Source of the DNA: an uncultured Fidelibacterota bacterium | Lineage (GTDB): Bacteria; Fidelibacterota; UBA8477; JABMPR01 | Reading direction: 5' to 3' | Assembly: GCA_937888365.1 (NCBI GenBank) | Contig: CALBFA010000042.1 | Coordinates: 20,343 to 84,342, forward strand | DNA: 64,000 nt | Shown here: piece by piece, positions 32,347 through 41,943 of the stretch | How positions within the stretch are numbered: position 1 is the first letter of the stretch | How the letters are laid out: each line of letters begins with the position of its first letter | Position numbers and translations under genes: made by a program | Notes under the pieces: generated by a model | Database searches by the model: none | The model's input: the letters and a program-made list of their open reading frames with translations, nothing else | Told to the model about the DNA's origin: nothing

Positions 32347-34786
32347 AGTTTTGTTAATAGTTGGATTGGTGTTGAATCTCGATGCACAAATTTCATGGCC
32401 TACTGAATCGGTAGCGCTATCAGAGCATTTTTCAGCAAGTTTTTTAAACCCAGCGGGGCTTGGTGTTGATAGAGGAACAGAAATTTCTGTCAATTTTATA
32501 GGTGATAGCCTCAACGAGTTGGAATATTCTGTCATTGGATTTAGAGGAAACGGTAGTGGCGCATATTTTCAAAAGAACTTATTGAATCAAAATAAAATTT
32601 TTGGTGTGGCCAATGGAACTTATGTCGGGAATGGCCATTACACCGGCTTTAGTTGGGAAAATACGAAAGACATTCAATTCGGATATTTATTCCGTCCATC
32701 GTCCTATTTTTCACTGGGATTGACAGGAAAAATGAACTATGGCACAAAGGGACAGACTTTTGCTTCAGCGGGACTCGGTGTACGACCCTTTGGATCAAGT
32801 TTTCTCACGATTGCAGGTGACGTCCAATATGATATTCATAATGCAACTGTTTTAGCAATGCCAATTGTGATGGATGTTTCGTTCAATGATAAATTAAATC
32901 TGAATATCGCCTACGACTCAAAAAAAGAGACTATCAGCGCTGGCGTACAGTTTTCATTTGGAAAAATGAAACCTTCAGTGTATCAAATCCGTAAACCTTC
33001 TCATACAAATTTTGTCGCGGGACTCACCTATGTTTCCAAAGCCCCTCGTCAAAAGAATGACTTTAATTTTGGCAAAAAATCGGATCCAAATCAATGGGTT
33101 TTTCTTTCATTAGAAGGACTCGTAATTGAGGAACCCGTTAAAAAGCGAGAAATATTTGAGGATTTTACAGATGAGTTGATGCCTTCTTTCGGCGGATTAT
33201 TTTCCCAAACACCTCATGTTATTCAACTTCGAACATGGATTGCTCGAATGGAAACTCTGGCAAACGACCCTTCGATTACTGGAATCATTATTCGGCCAGG
33301 AAATCTGCAAGCCGGATTTGGCAAACGCCAGGAAATGATAGATGCCTTTAAAAAGTTCAAAAATGCGGGGAAAAAAATAATCGTTTATACGACGACGGGA
33401 ATCGGTAATATTGATTACATGTTTTACGCTTTTGCCGACGAAATTTATATGCCATCAATGGCAAACGTTGATTTACGAGGCTTAGCCATCGAGATTGACT
33501 ATTACAAAACGCTCATGGATTCATTGGGCATTATTGGAGAGTTTGAACAAATTTCGCCTTATAAATCAGCGGCAGATCAATTTTTAAGACAAGATATGTC
33601 TGATGAAGTGAAAGAAAATTACAGTACTTTATTTGGGGACATCTATAAACAATTTGCGTCAACGATTGCAGAGGGCAGGGGATGGTCATTCGAAAAAACA
33701 AATGCCATTATTAACGACGGTCCCTACTTGGCGACGGATGCATTGCAGGCTGGATTAATCAGCGGATTTAAATATCCTGATGAATTTACGACATTCATAG
33801 ATTCATTGACCGGGAAACCATTTTCGAAAATGATGCATTTCTCAAACCAAGACGTCGAGGAAAGTTTTGTTGACGATTGGAAGCCAAGTGAAAATAATAC
33901 AGCGATTGCTGTTATTTATGCCGTTGGGAGTATTGTAAGTGGCAACAGCAAGCGTGGTGCTACAGGCTCAAAAACGATGGGCGATAGAACAATCCGAAAC
34001 GCGATTAAACAAGCACGGGAGAACGACGCCGTGAAAGCGATTGTCCTTCGCATTGATAGTGGTGGTGGTTCAGCGCTTGCGTCTGATTTGATGTGGAAAG
34101 AAGTTTTAAATACCACCGACTCAAGCAATACGAATCATAAGCCGTTGATTGCTTCTATGTCAGATGTTGCCGCGTCAGGCGGCTATTATATCGCATGTCA
34201 AGCTGACAAAATTGTCGCTGATCCAGGTACTATAACGGGCTCAATTGGTGTGCTGGGAGGTCGTATTAATTTCAGTGGATTAAAAAGGAAAATAGGTATC
34301 AGCAATGATCGACTCACGTTTGGAAAACATTCAGACATGTATTCTAATGGACGCCTTTGGACAACTGAAGAGCGGAGTCAAATGCGCGATCAAATCGTGT
34401 CTATCTATGGCGTATTTTTGAATCGAGTAGCGCAAGGTCGAGACGGATTGGACTCCCTGGGAGTTGATGCCGTTGGACTCGGTCGCGTTTGGAGTGGAGA
34501 GCGTGCAAAAACATTGAATTTAGTCGATGAAGTTGGGGGCTTGACAAAAGCCATCCAAGTAGCAAAGGAACTGGCTCAAATTCCAGTAGACTGTGATGTT
34601 CAAATCATTGAATATCCAAACAGAGATAAGTTTATGAAAAAAAATAATCCATTTAACAAAACAGTTCTTGAAACAGAACTTGTTCAAAGAATTGCACCAG
34701 AACTAAATCAATTTTCCGACGTAATAAGCGTTATGTCAGACGAAAAACATTATTTCATTTTGCCATTTCAAATAAGGGTCCAATAA
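32336..34786 (+). CDS. sppA: Signal peptide peptidase SppA with N-terminal beta-barrel-like domain
   Basis: Residues 1-17 form a signal peptide and about 20-230 a beta-rich, aromatic region like small outer-membrane proteins (SEHFSASFLNPAGLGV, repeated LNIAYD/SAGVQFSFG strands). The rest is a two-domain (67K) SppA: the Lys-containing segment SPYKSAAD with Lys410, and the nucleophile Ser614 in DVAASGGYYIA, with a second SppA half to residue 770. Normal SppA is an inner-membrane enzyme of about 600 residues that degrades cut signal peptides; here the catalytic core is attached to a putative outer-membrane-type module. Its real location and substrate are open. Confidence 0.85.
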   Translation: MLYRVLLIVGLVLNLDAQISWPTESVALSEHFSASFLNPAGLGVDRGTEISVNFIGDSLNELEYSVIGFRGNGSGAYFQKNLLNQNKIFGVANGTYVGNGHYTGFSWENTKDIQFGYLFRPSSYFSLGLTGKMNYGTKGQTFASAGLGVRPFGSSFLTIAGDVQYDIHNATVLAMPIVMDVSFNDKLNLNIAYDSKKETISAGVQFSFGKMKPSVYQIRKPSHTNFVAGLTYVSKAPRQKNDFNFGKKSDPNQWVFLSLEGLVIEEPVKKREIFEDFTDELMPSFGGLFSQTPHVIQLRTWIARMETLANDPSITGIIIRPGNLQAGFGKRQEMIDAFKKFKNAGKKIIVYTTTGIGNIDYMFYAFADEIYMPSMANVDLRGLAIEIDYYKTLMDSLGIIGEFEQISPYKSAADQFLRQDMSDEVKENYSTLFGDIYKQFASTIAEGRGWSFEKTNAIINDGPYLATDALQAGLISGFKYPDEFTTFIDSLTGKPFSKMMHFSNQDVEESFVDDWKPSENNTAIAVIYAVGSIVSGNSKRGATGSKTMGDRTIRNAIKQARENDAVKAIVLRIDSGGGSALASDLMWKEVLNTTDSSNTNHKPLIASMSDVAASGGYYIACQADKIVADPGTITGSIGVLGGRINFSGLKRKIGISNDRLTFGKHSDMYSNGRLWTTEERSQMRDQIVSIYGVFLNRVAQGRDGLDSLGVDAVGLGRVWSGERAKTLNLVDEVGGLTKAIQVAKELAQIPVDCDVQIIEYPNRDKFMKKNNPFNKTVLETELVQRIAPELNQFSDVISVMSDEKHYFILPFQIRVQ

Positions 34787-34919
34787 TGGCCAATGTTAAA
34801 AAAAGGCCTTATTCAAAAAGGATGAACAACTAAATAGAAATTGAATGAATTATCTAAATTTTCACCATCATGAACGTAGAGATAATTAACGTAATATGGT
34901 CCAATAAAAAGGAGGAATC

Positions 34920-35708
34920 ATGCCAGCCTTACTACAAATATTCTTAAATATTATTCTCTCTCCAGGTCAAGCTTTTACACATCTCATCGAAAAAGCAAGC
35001 TGGAAGGATTGGCTTTATCCCCTACTTATTTTTACTGTTATCATAATTTCTCTACCCTTTACGTATCGTGACATCCGACTCAATGAAGCTGAAGATCAAC
35101 TTTATGCTCAAATAGATAAAATTGAAGCTCGGACAGATATCTCTGACGAACAAATGGCGGCTATTTCAGCAAGAATGGAAAAAGCATTGGATCAAGTTGA
35201 TAATTCTCGAGATAATCCATTTGCCCTCGAAACAAGCTGGGGCTATTTCCTTGTCCCCGTCATGCTTCTCATTTCCGCATCACTTTTTGCCTTAATATTA
35301 ATGATGATTGGTAACTTCGGACTGGGAGGAAAATTAAAGTTTACGCAATTGTTGTCGCTAGTGATACTCTCCTATATCATTGCTGGAGATGGCTCTCTAC
35401 TCGGTATGCGCGAAGGTGTCGGCATCATTGAATTATTCGTAAAATTACCTCTCATCTTAGCTAAAGAGGGCACCGATGTCTCATTAGGAATCGGTCTTTT
35501 AATGGATAAATCCGATAGCTTCTTGTATTACTTCCTCATGAAATTAGACGTTCTCAGAATGTGGAGTATTGCCATTGTTGGGATTGGTTTTGCCCAATTA
35601 TACAAAAAAACACCTGTTTCAGGAATTATGGCTGTGGGAATATCATGGCTCATACTTATGGCTATTGGTGCTGGAATTACCACTTTAATTACTGGAATGA
35701 CAGGCTAA
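34920..35708 (+). CDS. Yip1-family membrane protein
   Basis: A 262-residue protein with five or so membrane helices and the Yip1 start (ILSPGQAFTHLIEKASWKDWLYPL). After helix 1 is a soluble helical segment (LNEAEDQLYAQIDKIEAR...) of about 50 residues, probably a coiled coil. Family members are membrane proteins of undefined role in bacteria. AAGGAGG lies just upstream of the ATG. It stands between the SppA and TolC-type genes. Confidence 0.75.
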   Translation: MPALLQIFLNIILSPGQAFTHLIEKASWKDWLYPLLIFTVIIISLPFTYRDIRLNEAEDQLYAQIDKIEARTDISDEQMAAISARMEKALDQVDNSRDNPFALETSWGYFLVPVMLLISASLFALILMMIGNFGLGGKLKFTQLLSLVILSYIIAGDGSLLGMREGVGIIELFVKLPLILAKEGTDVSLGIGLLMDKSDSFLYYFLMKLDVLRMWSIAIVGIGFAQLYKKTPVSGIMAVGISWLILMAIGAGITTLITGMTG

Positions 35709-35825
35709 TGTAAATGCAGGACCCTACGGATTATTCCATCAATAGACTCAATTTTAATATAAATATATCCCAAGTTGATATGGGGAATTCCGTGAATTCA
35801 ATATGATAAATACAGGAATATAAAT

Positions 35826-37238
35826 ATGAAAATTAGCATCTTTCCGAACCTTTTTCGAGTAGGAATCTCAAACGCAAGACATCCTATTATAGTGGTTGTT
35901 TTACTATTTGCGTTTGTTGGGGCAAACTCGACAATGGCCTCTTCAATTTTAAGCCTCGAACAATGTGTAAATCTCGCATTAAAAAATAATCAACTTCTTT
36001 CGGTAAAATCCTACGAGAAAGACAGTCGAATTTCCCAAGCTAAAAGTACAAAATCTATTATTATGCCCCATGTCAGCGCATCCTTATCGACATCGCATTC
36101 GGGTGGTAAGCTAGCAGAATATGACACTACGTATAGTGTTATACCGACTTTATCGGGTAATGATGCCATCACTTTTCCGTCGTTTTCCGAGACGGGAAAT
36201 TATGGCAATATGGAATGGAACGGCTACTATGATCTTTCCCTCAATATCAACCAAAATGTGTATGACGGTGGAAAATGGCAAAATATGTTGAAAAGTGCCG
36301 ATGTCGCGCAAGAACAAGCAAAGCTCGATTTTCAACAGGCTAGAATTAATACCGTTTTCAGCGTCAAACAGGCATTCTATCAATATTTAATTGCCGTGCG
36401 ATTATTGGATGTCTATAAAGAGAGTTTAAATCTTGCGCAAGAGCAACATAAACAAGCCATCGAAAGATTCAATCTGGGTGCCTCATCGATTAGTGATACT
36501 TTGCGAACACTTGTAAATGTCGAACGGACAAAATTAACAGTGATTAGCGGAACTCAAGACGAAAATTCCAAACGAAAAGTACTCAATATTCTTTTGGGCA
36601 ATGATGTCCAAGCTGCCTTAAGCATCATTGAACCCGAATGGAAAATGATGCCTGTTACAGATTTTAACAGGGCAATGGTAGAAGCGTTGCGTATAAATCC
36701 AAGAGTCCAAAATTTGAAGTATGGAAAAGAATCAGCCGAATATGGATTAAAAATTTCTAAAAGTGATTTTTTACCAAAAGTGGGTATAAATCTTGGATAT
36801 AGTCAATCAAGCAGAGAGGTTGGCAAACTTTTTGGCGAAGGGAATGCATCCCTCTCTGCAGGCGCAAGTTTATCATGGAGCCTATGGGATGGAGGTGCCG
36901 CAAAGCAATCTGTTGAGCAAAAACGAATTGCTATAAAAATTTCTGAGGAAAATGTTTCTTATTTAGAGAAAACAATTGAGAGTGAAATATCGACGGCCAT
37001 TGAAAATATTGCACAGCTCACAGAAAATATTCGCATTTCCAACGTTATTTTAAGAGCTGCTGAGTTGGATCATTTGCTTGTTACAGAGGAATATCAACTG
37101 GGTTCGGCGAGTATTTTGGATGTGTTAAAAATCGCCACGGATTTAAAAGACGCCAAAACAAAACTTGTCCAAGCAAAATATACACTAAAAATTGCAGAGG
37201 CTGCTTTGGAACAAATTATTGGAAGAACTGATTTTTAA
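35826..37238 (+). CDS. TolC family outer-membrane efflux protein
   Basis: A 470-residue outer-membrane factor: signal peptide to about residue 38 (ending TMA), then two OEP repeats of long helices (LSLEQCVNLALKNN, LDFQQARINTVFSVKQAFYQYLIAV; second copy from FNRAMVEALRINP). It forms the trimeric channel that connects to the adaptor encoded next. Together with the downstream adaptor, ATPase and two permeases it is a MacAB-TolC-like exporter. Confidence 0.9.
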   Translation: MKISIFPNLFRVGISNARHPIIVVVLLFAFVGANSTMASSILSLEQCVNLALKNNQLLSVKSYEKDSRISQAKSTKSIIMPHVSASLSTSHSGGKLAEYDTTYSVIPTLSGNDAITFPSFSETGNYGNMEWNGYYDLSLNINQNVYDGGKWQNMLKSADVAQEQAKLDFQQARINTVFSVKQAFYQYLIAVRLLDVYKESLNLAQEQHKQAIERFNLGASSISDTLRTLVNVERTKLTVISGTQDENSKRKVLNILLGNDVQAALSIIEPEWKMMPVTDFNRAMVEALRINPRVQNLKYGKESAEYGLKISKSDFLPKVGINLGYSQSSREVGKLFGEGNASLSAGASLSWSLWDGGAAKQSVEQKRIAIKISEENVSYLEKTIESEISTAIENIAQLTENIRISNVILRAAELDHLLVTEEYQLGSASILDVLKIATDLKDAKTKLVQAKYTLKIAEAALEQIIGRTDF

Positions 37239-37308
37239 TCACGTGCTAAAATTAGATCGTAAAAATTCAATCATTAGAATAAACAGATTTTGAAATATTG
37301 AGGAAAAT

Positions 37309-38589
37309 ATGACAACTAAAAAGAAAATCATCATCATTGTAATAGGCATCATTATTGTTGCGGGGCTTGGAACTTTAGCCATCAAAAAGAATAATAAAGA
37401 CCTGCCTGAAATTCAAATATCGAAAGTAAAAAAAGGTGAAGTGATTCACAAAGTCGCATCGACAGGAAAGATTCAGCCAATGATGGAAGTTGATGTGAGT
37501 GCTGATGTCGCGGGTCGCGTTGTAAAAATGGATGTCAAAGAAGGCGAATGGGTGGAAAAAGGTCAATTTCTCGCTCAACTAGATGCAACACGATATCTCG
37601 CTGACGTTGAACGCGCTGAACAATTATTAATGTCCGCTCAGGCGACTCTTGAATTTTCCGAATTGGAAAAAAATCAACAAGAAGAATTGTGGCAAAAGAA
37701 GCTGGTTTCAGAGTTAGTCTATCGCTCAGCCAAAGCTCGATATGAGCAATCATTGTCTCAGATGCGTCAGGCGAAAGCAAGTTTGATTCAAGCCAAAGAC
37801 AATTATGACAAAACGAGAATACTAGCGCCTATGTCCGGCATCATTACGCGATTAAACAAAGAAGAAGGTGAAATTGCACTCGGGTCAGCTTTTCAACGCG
37901 ACATTATCATGACCGTTGCTGACTTACGTGTCATGGAAGTCCTGGTGGAAGTAAATGAAAATGATGTCATCGACATCGCATTAAATAATAAAGCGGAAAT
38001 TGAAATCGACGCCATGCCCGATACAGTATTTTACGGAGTTGTGACAGAAATTGCTCATAGTGCCCGATTGTCCAATACAGGCTCTTTGGATCAAGTCACC
38101 AATTTTGAAGTTAAAATTCGTTTAGACAATGTACCAAAAGAAATTAGACCTGGGATGTCTGCTGCTCTCGACATTATTACGAAAACCAAAACAGATGTAA
38201 CTTTTGTACCGATTCAGTGTGTTACGATTCGTGATATGAACAAAATGAAAAGTGAAGAAGACCGCAAGGAAAGTCGTAAAAAGAAAAGAGACGCCTTAAA
38301 AGATACGAGCTCAACGAAAGAGAACGAACCTGTGCCTGAGTCTTTCAAAGAAAAACTTGAAGAAGTCGTTTTTGTGGTTGTGGATGGTGAAAAAACGGAC
38401 AGTAAAAAAGTTGAAATGCGTATCGTAAAGACTGGCATTACAGGAGAAAGCGATTTCGAGATTATCTCTGGACTCGAAGAAGGAGAAGACGTTGTGAGCG
38501 GTCCTTATCGTATGATTAGTCGTGAATTAAAGCCCGATATGGACGTGAAAGTTGGCGAGAAAAAACGTTTTACGCTAGAAGAAAAATAG
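37309..38589 (+). CDS. Membrane fusion protein, MacA/HlyD type adaptor
   Basis: A 426-residue adaptor with one N-terminal membrane helix (about 5-25), a lipoyl-type half (SADVAGRVVKMDVKEGEWVEKGQFLAQLD), a coiled-coil hairpin (about 95-165, RAEQLLMSAQATLEF), the returning lipoyl half (ILAPMSGIITRLN), a beta-barrel domain and a membrane-proximal part. Residues around 305-350 hold a lysine/glutamate-rich insertion (KMKSEEDRKESRKKKRDAL) that I do not expect in typical MacA. It links the ABC permeases to the TolC-like channel. Confidence 0.88.
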   Translation: MTTKKKIIIIVIGIIIVAGLGTLAIKKNNKDLPEIQISKVKKGEVIHKVASTGKIQPMMEVDVSADVAGRVVKMDVKEGEWVEKGQFLAQLDATRYLADVERAEQLLMSAQATLEFSELEKNQQEELWQKKLVSELVYRSAKARYEQSLSQMRQAKASLIQAKDNYDKTRILAPMSGIITRLNKEEGEIALGSAFQRDIIMTVADLRVMEVLVEVNENDVIDIALNNKAEIEIDAMPDTVFYGVVTEIAHSARLSNTGSLDQVTNFEVKIRLDNVPKEIRPGMSAALDIITKTKTDVTFVPIQCVTIRDMNKMKSEEDRKESRKKKRDALKDTSSTKENEPVPESFKEKLEEVVFVVVDGEKTDSKKVEMRIVKTGITGESDFEIISGLEEGEDVVSGPYRMISRELKPDMDVKVGEKKRFTLEEK

Positions 38590-38607
38590 GTTAAGGAGCG
38601 TTTTTTA

Positions 38608-39294
38608 ATGACATTAATAAAAGTTAAAGACTTTTACAAAATATATCAAATGGGGCTTACAGAAGTCCGAGCGCTTAATGGCGTCACCATGGAAATTCAG
38701 GAAAACGAATACCTCGCCATCATGGGACAATCGGGTTCAGGTAAATCAACATTAATGAATCTTATTGGGTGCCTCGACACGCCTACGAGTGGCGATTATT
38801 ATTTAGATGGCGTCAATGTGGCACTCATGTCGGATGACGAATTGGCGATGATTCGCAATAAACAAATTGGCTTTGTATTCCAGACATTCAATCTCCTTCC
38901 AAAGTCATCGGCTTTGCGCAATGTTGAACTCCCGCTTATTTATTCGGGGATCTATTCTAAAGAAGAGCGCATGAAAATGGCCCTCATTGCAATAGAAAAA
39001 GTGGGACTTGGCGACAGAATGCATCATAAGCCCAATGAACTGTCTGGTGGACAGAGACAACGGGTGGCGATTGCTCGAGCCTTGGTTAATAATCCCGCTA
39101 TTATTCTTGCAGATGAGCCAACGGGAAACCTTGATTCGAAAACAGGTGTCGAAATTATGTCTTTATTTGACGAGCTCCATAAAATCGGGCATACAATTAT
39201 TCTTGTGACACACGAAGATGAAATCGCCAAACATGCCCACCGTACCATTCATCTTGTTGATGGCAAAATATCAAAGGATGAAAATATTAAATAA
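38608..39294 (+). CDS. ABC exporter ATPase, MacB/LolD type
   Basis: A 228-residue ATPase of the MacB/LolD/FtsE class: Walker [11 protein letters not shown]-loop [10 protein letters not shown], signature [15 protein letters not shown], Walker [13 protein letters not shown] and LVTHED. AAGGAG lies just before the ATG, and the stop overlaps the next ATG by one base (TAATG). Because it is a separate protein, it pairs with the following permeases. Confidence 0.92.
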   Translation: MTLIKVKDFYKIYQMGLTEVRALNGVTMEIQENEYLAIMGQSGSGKSTLMNLIGCLDTPTSGDYYLDGVNVALMSDDELAMIRNKQIGFVFQTFNLLPKSSALRNVELPLIYSGIYSKEERMKMALIAIEKVGLGDRMHHKPNELSGGQRQRVAIARALVNNPAIILADEPTGNLDSKTGVEIMSLFDELHKIGHTIILVTHEDEIAKHAHRTIHLVDGKISKDENIK

Positions 39295-40511
39295 TGTATT
39301 TCTTTCTCGAAAATCTAAGAATTTCTATAACAGAGCTTTGGGGTAATAAAACCCGATCTTTTTTAACAGCGATTGGTATTGTCATCGGTATCGTTGCCGT
39401 AACACTTATGTCAACATTGATTACAGGTGTCGATAATTTATTTGATAAAAGCATGTCCTTCCTCGGGCGAGACGTCGTTTATGTGGAAAAATATCCTTGG
39501 ATAATGGGAGACGATTATTGGCTTATGCGCAATCGTCCTCAAATTGATCTTGAGATGGCTTCAAAAATAAAAGCGCAATCCAATTACGCCCTTGTCGTCG
39601 CAAAAGAAAGAGGGCGAAACGGTGATGTTACTTATGGGAAACAATCTGCTGAAAGCATTTTTGTGCATGGCGTTTCTACGAATTATCCTCTGGTGTCGCC
39701 TATCGAAATTGCGGATGGACGATTTTTTACGGAATCTGAAAATCGCGCTCGTTCTCAGGTTTTAGTTTTGGGCTATGAGGTCGCTGAGAATTTATTTCCT
39801 AATGAAAACCCAATTGGTAAAGAGGTTTTCCTACGATCCCATCGATTTAGAGTGATTGGAATATTAAAGAAAATGGGGAAGCTTATGGGGGCATTTTCCC
39901 TCGATACGCAAGTTATTTTACCCGTTGATTCTTATGAAAAAATATTTCGAACCCAATGGGGAATGAGACGGATTTCGATTAAAGTACCTGAATCTGAAAT
40001 GGATAACGCTATCGAAGAATTAACAGGCGTTATTCGCGTATTGAGAGGTCTGAAACCCAGCGAAAAAACAAATTTTGCCATCAATCAACAAAAAGCATTT
40101 GAACAACAATATTCAATGATAAAAATGGCCATCGGCGGCACAGGGCTCGTGATAACAATTATGTCGCTTATCGTTGGTGGCATTGGTATTGCGAATATCA
40201 TGTTTGTAACGGTAAAAGAACGCACGCGAGAAATAGGTGTCCGTAAAGCTTTAGGTGCAAGGCGGAATATTATTCTTGGCCAATTTTTAATGGAATCTGT
40301 TATGATTACAGGCGCAGGCGGAGTGGGTGGCCTGTTGATTGCCTCCATTTTAAGCTATGTCATTAATGCTTTTGTATTTCCAGCTCAGATGTCTTTTGCC
40401 GTCGGTTTTATGGCGATTGCACTTTCGACTTTTGTGGGTGTTGTTGCTGGATGGACGCCTGCTCGAAAAGCGGCTGATCTTGACCCCATTGAGGCACTAC
40501 GCTATGAATAG
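39294..40511 (+). CDS. ABC exporter permease, MacB/FtsX type, copy 1
   Basis: A 405-residue permease with the MacB layout: N-terminal helix with LTAIGIVIGIVAVTLM, a periplasmic MacB_PCD domain of about 200 residues, then three helices with the conserved ERTREIGVRKALGARRNIIL and ending DLDPIEALRYE. It is partner to the ATPase encoded just upstream and a second permease encoded next, giving a heterodimer. Confidence 0.9.
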   Translation: MYFFLENLRISITELWGNKTRSFLTAIGIVIGIVAVTLMSTLITGVDNLFDKSMSFLGRDVVYVEKYPWIMGDDYWLMRNRPQIDLEMASKIKAQSNYALVVAKERGRNGDVTYGKQSAESIFVHGVSTNYPLVSPIEIADGRFFTESENRARSQVLVLGYEVAENLFPNENPIGKEVFLRSHRFRVIGILKKMGKLMGAFSLDTQVILPVDSYEKIFRTQWGMRRISIKVPESEMDNAIEELTGVIRVLRGLKPSEKTNFAINQQKAFEQQYSMIKMAIGGTGLVITIMSLIVGGIGIANIMFVTVKERTREIGVRKALGARRNIILGQFLMESVMITGAGGVGGLLIASILSYVINAFVFPAQMSFAVGFMAIALSTFVGVVAGWTPARKAADLDPIEALRYE

Positions 40512-40523
40512 AAAGAGACTTCT

Positions 40524-41771
40524 ATGAAACAAATTGTACAAAGTATTCGTGATGCCTTTTCGATGGCGATTGAAGCGATTCAAGACAATCGTCTCAGATC
40601 AATTCTTACACTGTTTGGTATGATCGTCGGCGTGTTTGCAATTATTGCGGTGATGACGGCGATACGAACCTTGGAGACATCCATTAATTCAGGATTAAAT
40701 ATTTTTGGATCAAATGTTATTTACATCCAAAAATCACCGGCGATTCAAATGGGAGACCATGCTTCCAGACGTAAATATTGGCGACGACCCAACATTACCT
40801 ACGATATGGGTGAGGAATTAAAATCAAGGATGGTGAGTGCGGAATGGGTCAGTATTGGCGACGACCGAGGCGGAATTGTTGTTAAAGCAGGAAAATATAA
40901 AACGAATCCAAATGTTGTCGTTTCGGGGGTAGATGAATTTGGATTGGAAGTTTCAAACGGCAGTTTATCAGCAGGTCGGAATATTATTCACGAAGACGTT
41001 GCCTATGGTCGAAGGGTCGTATTGATTGGGAAAACGGTGCTCAACAAAGTATTTCCCTATAGCGATCCGATTGATAAAAAAATTCTGATTAATGGAATTT
41101 CATACCGTGTAGTAGGCATCATAGAGCCTAAAGGCGAACTCTTTGGAAATGATCAAGACAATGTTGTCATTATTCCAATTACGAGCTATTTACAATACTT
41201 TTCGCATTCACACACAAGTTTGGGAATTTCAGTCAAAGCACCTTCGGCGGAAGATTTTGATGCCGTGAAGGAAGAAGCATCGGATCAAATGCGCATTGTA
41301 AGGGCTTTGCAACCCAACGAAGAAAATAATTTTGAAATGATTACCAATGATTCCCTCATCGAAACGTTTGGTGCTTTTACAGCCGGGATTAAGATGTTCG
41401 CCTTTGCCGTATCAATTATTGCTCTCATTGTTGCAGGAATAGGCATCATGAATATTATGCTCGTTTCCGTCACTGAACGGATAAAAGAAATCGGCATTCG
41501 AAAAGCCATCGGCGCCACACGCAATAACATTCTTTTTCAATTTTTATTAGAAGCTGTTTTTTTGAGCCTATTAGGCGGCATAATCGGTGTTATACTTGGC
41601 GTGTTAGCAGGGAATGGTATCTCTTTAATCATGACAGTAAAACCAGTTGTACCAATGGACTGGGTATTTATCGGACTCGGCGTTTGTTCGGCAATCGGTG
41701 TCATTTTTGGTATTTATCCCGCTTATAAAGCCGCCAGTCTTGATCCTATCGAATCCTTAAGATTTGAATAA
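40524..41771 (+). CDS. ABC exporter permease, MacB/FtsX type, copy 2
   Basis: A 415-residue paralogue of the previous gene, starting 12 bases after its stop. It keeps LTLFGMIVGVFAIIAVMTA, the periplasmic domain, ITERIKEIGIRKAIGATRNNIL-type loop and SLDPIESLRFE. The periplasmic domain differs strongly from copy 1, so the pair is likely heterodimeric. Cargo is unknown; antibiotics, lipoproteins or peptides are handled by relatives. Confidence 0.9.
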   Translation: MKQIVQSIRDAFSMAIEAIQDNRLRSILTLFGMIVGVFAIIAVMTAIRTLETSINSGLNIFGSNVIYIQKSPAIQMGDHASRRKYWRRPNITYDMGEELKSRMVSAEWVSIGDDRGGIVVKAGKYKTNPNVVVSGVDEFGLEVSNGSLSAGRNIIHEDVAYGRRVVLIGKTVLNKVFPYSDPIDKKILINGISYRVVGIIEPKGELFGNDQDNVVIIPITSYLQYFSHSHTSLGISVKAPSAEDFDAVKEEASDQMRIVRALQPNEENNFEMITNDSLIETFGAFTAGIKMFAFAVSIIALIVAGIGIMNIMLVSVTERIKEIGIRKAIGATRNNILFQFLLEAVFLSLLGGIIGVILGVLAGNGISLIMTVKPVVPMDWVFIGLGVCSAIGVIFGIYPAYKAASLDPIESLRFE

Positions 41772-41910
41772 CGATAGAATCGAATTAAACGATACAATTA
41801 GTCATTGTAGGAGCAGAACCTCGAGTATTATTTGGAATTATCATTGATTCAATAAGAATCAAACGGCCATGAATTAAACAAAATAATTATCATTTAACCG
41901 ATTCTGCTGC

Positions 41911-41938
41911 TTGACAGAAGAAAAGTAATCCCTAATAT
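41911..41938 (+). promoter_or_regulatory. Near-consensus promoter for the hybrid histidine kinase
   Basis: A perfect TTGACA (41911-41916) and TAATAT (41933-41938) with 16-base spacing. The transcript should begin near 41944-41946, which is where the first possible ATG of the kinase lies. Confidence 0.6.
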
Positions 41939-41943
41939 GACGA

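Noticed and set aside
34782..34813. Inverted repeat AATAA-GGCC / GGCC-TTATT after the sppA-like gene as terminator
   Set aside because: The arms are interrupted by a bulge, the loop is 13 bases and A-rich, and no T-run follows; too weak to list as a terminator.
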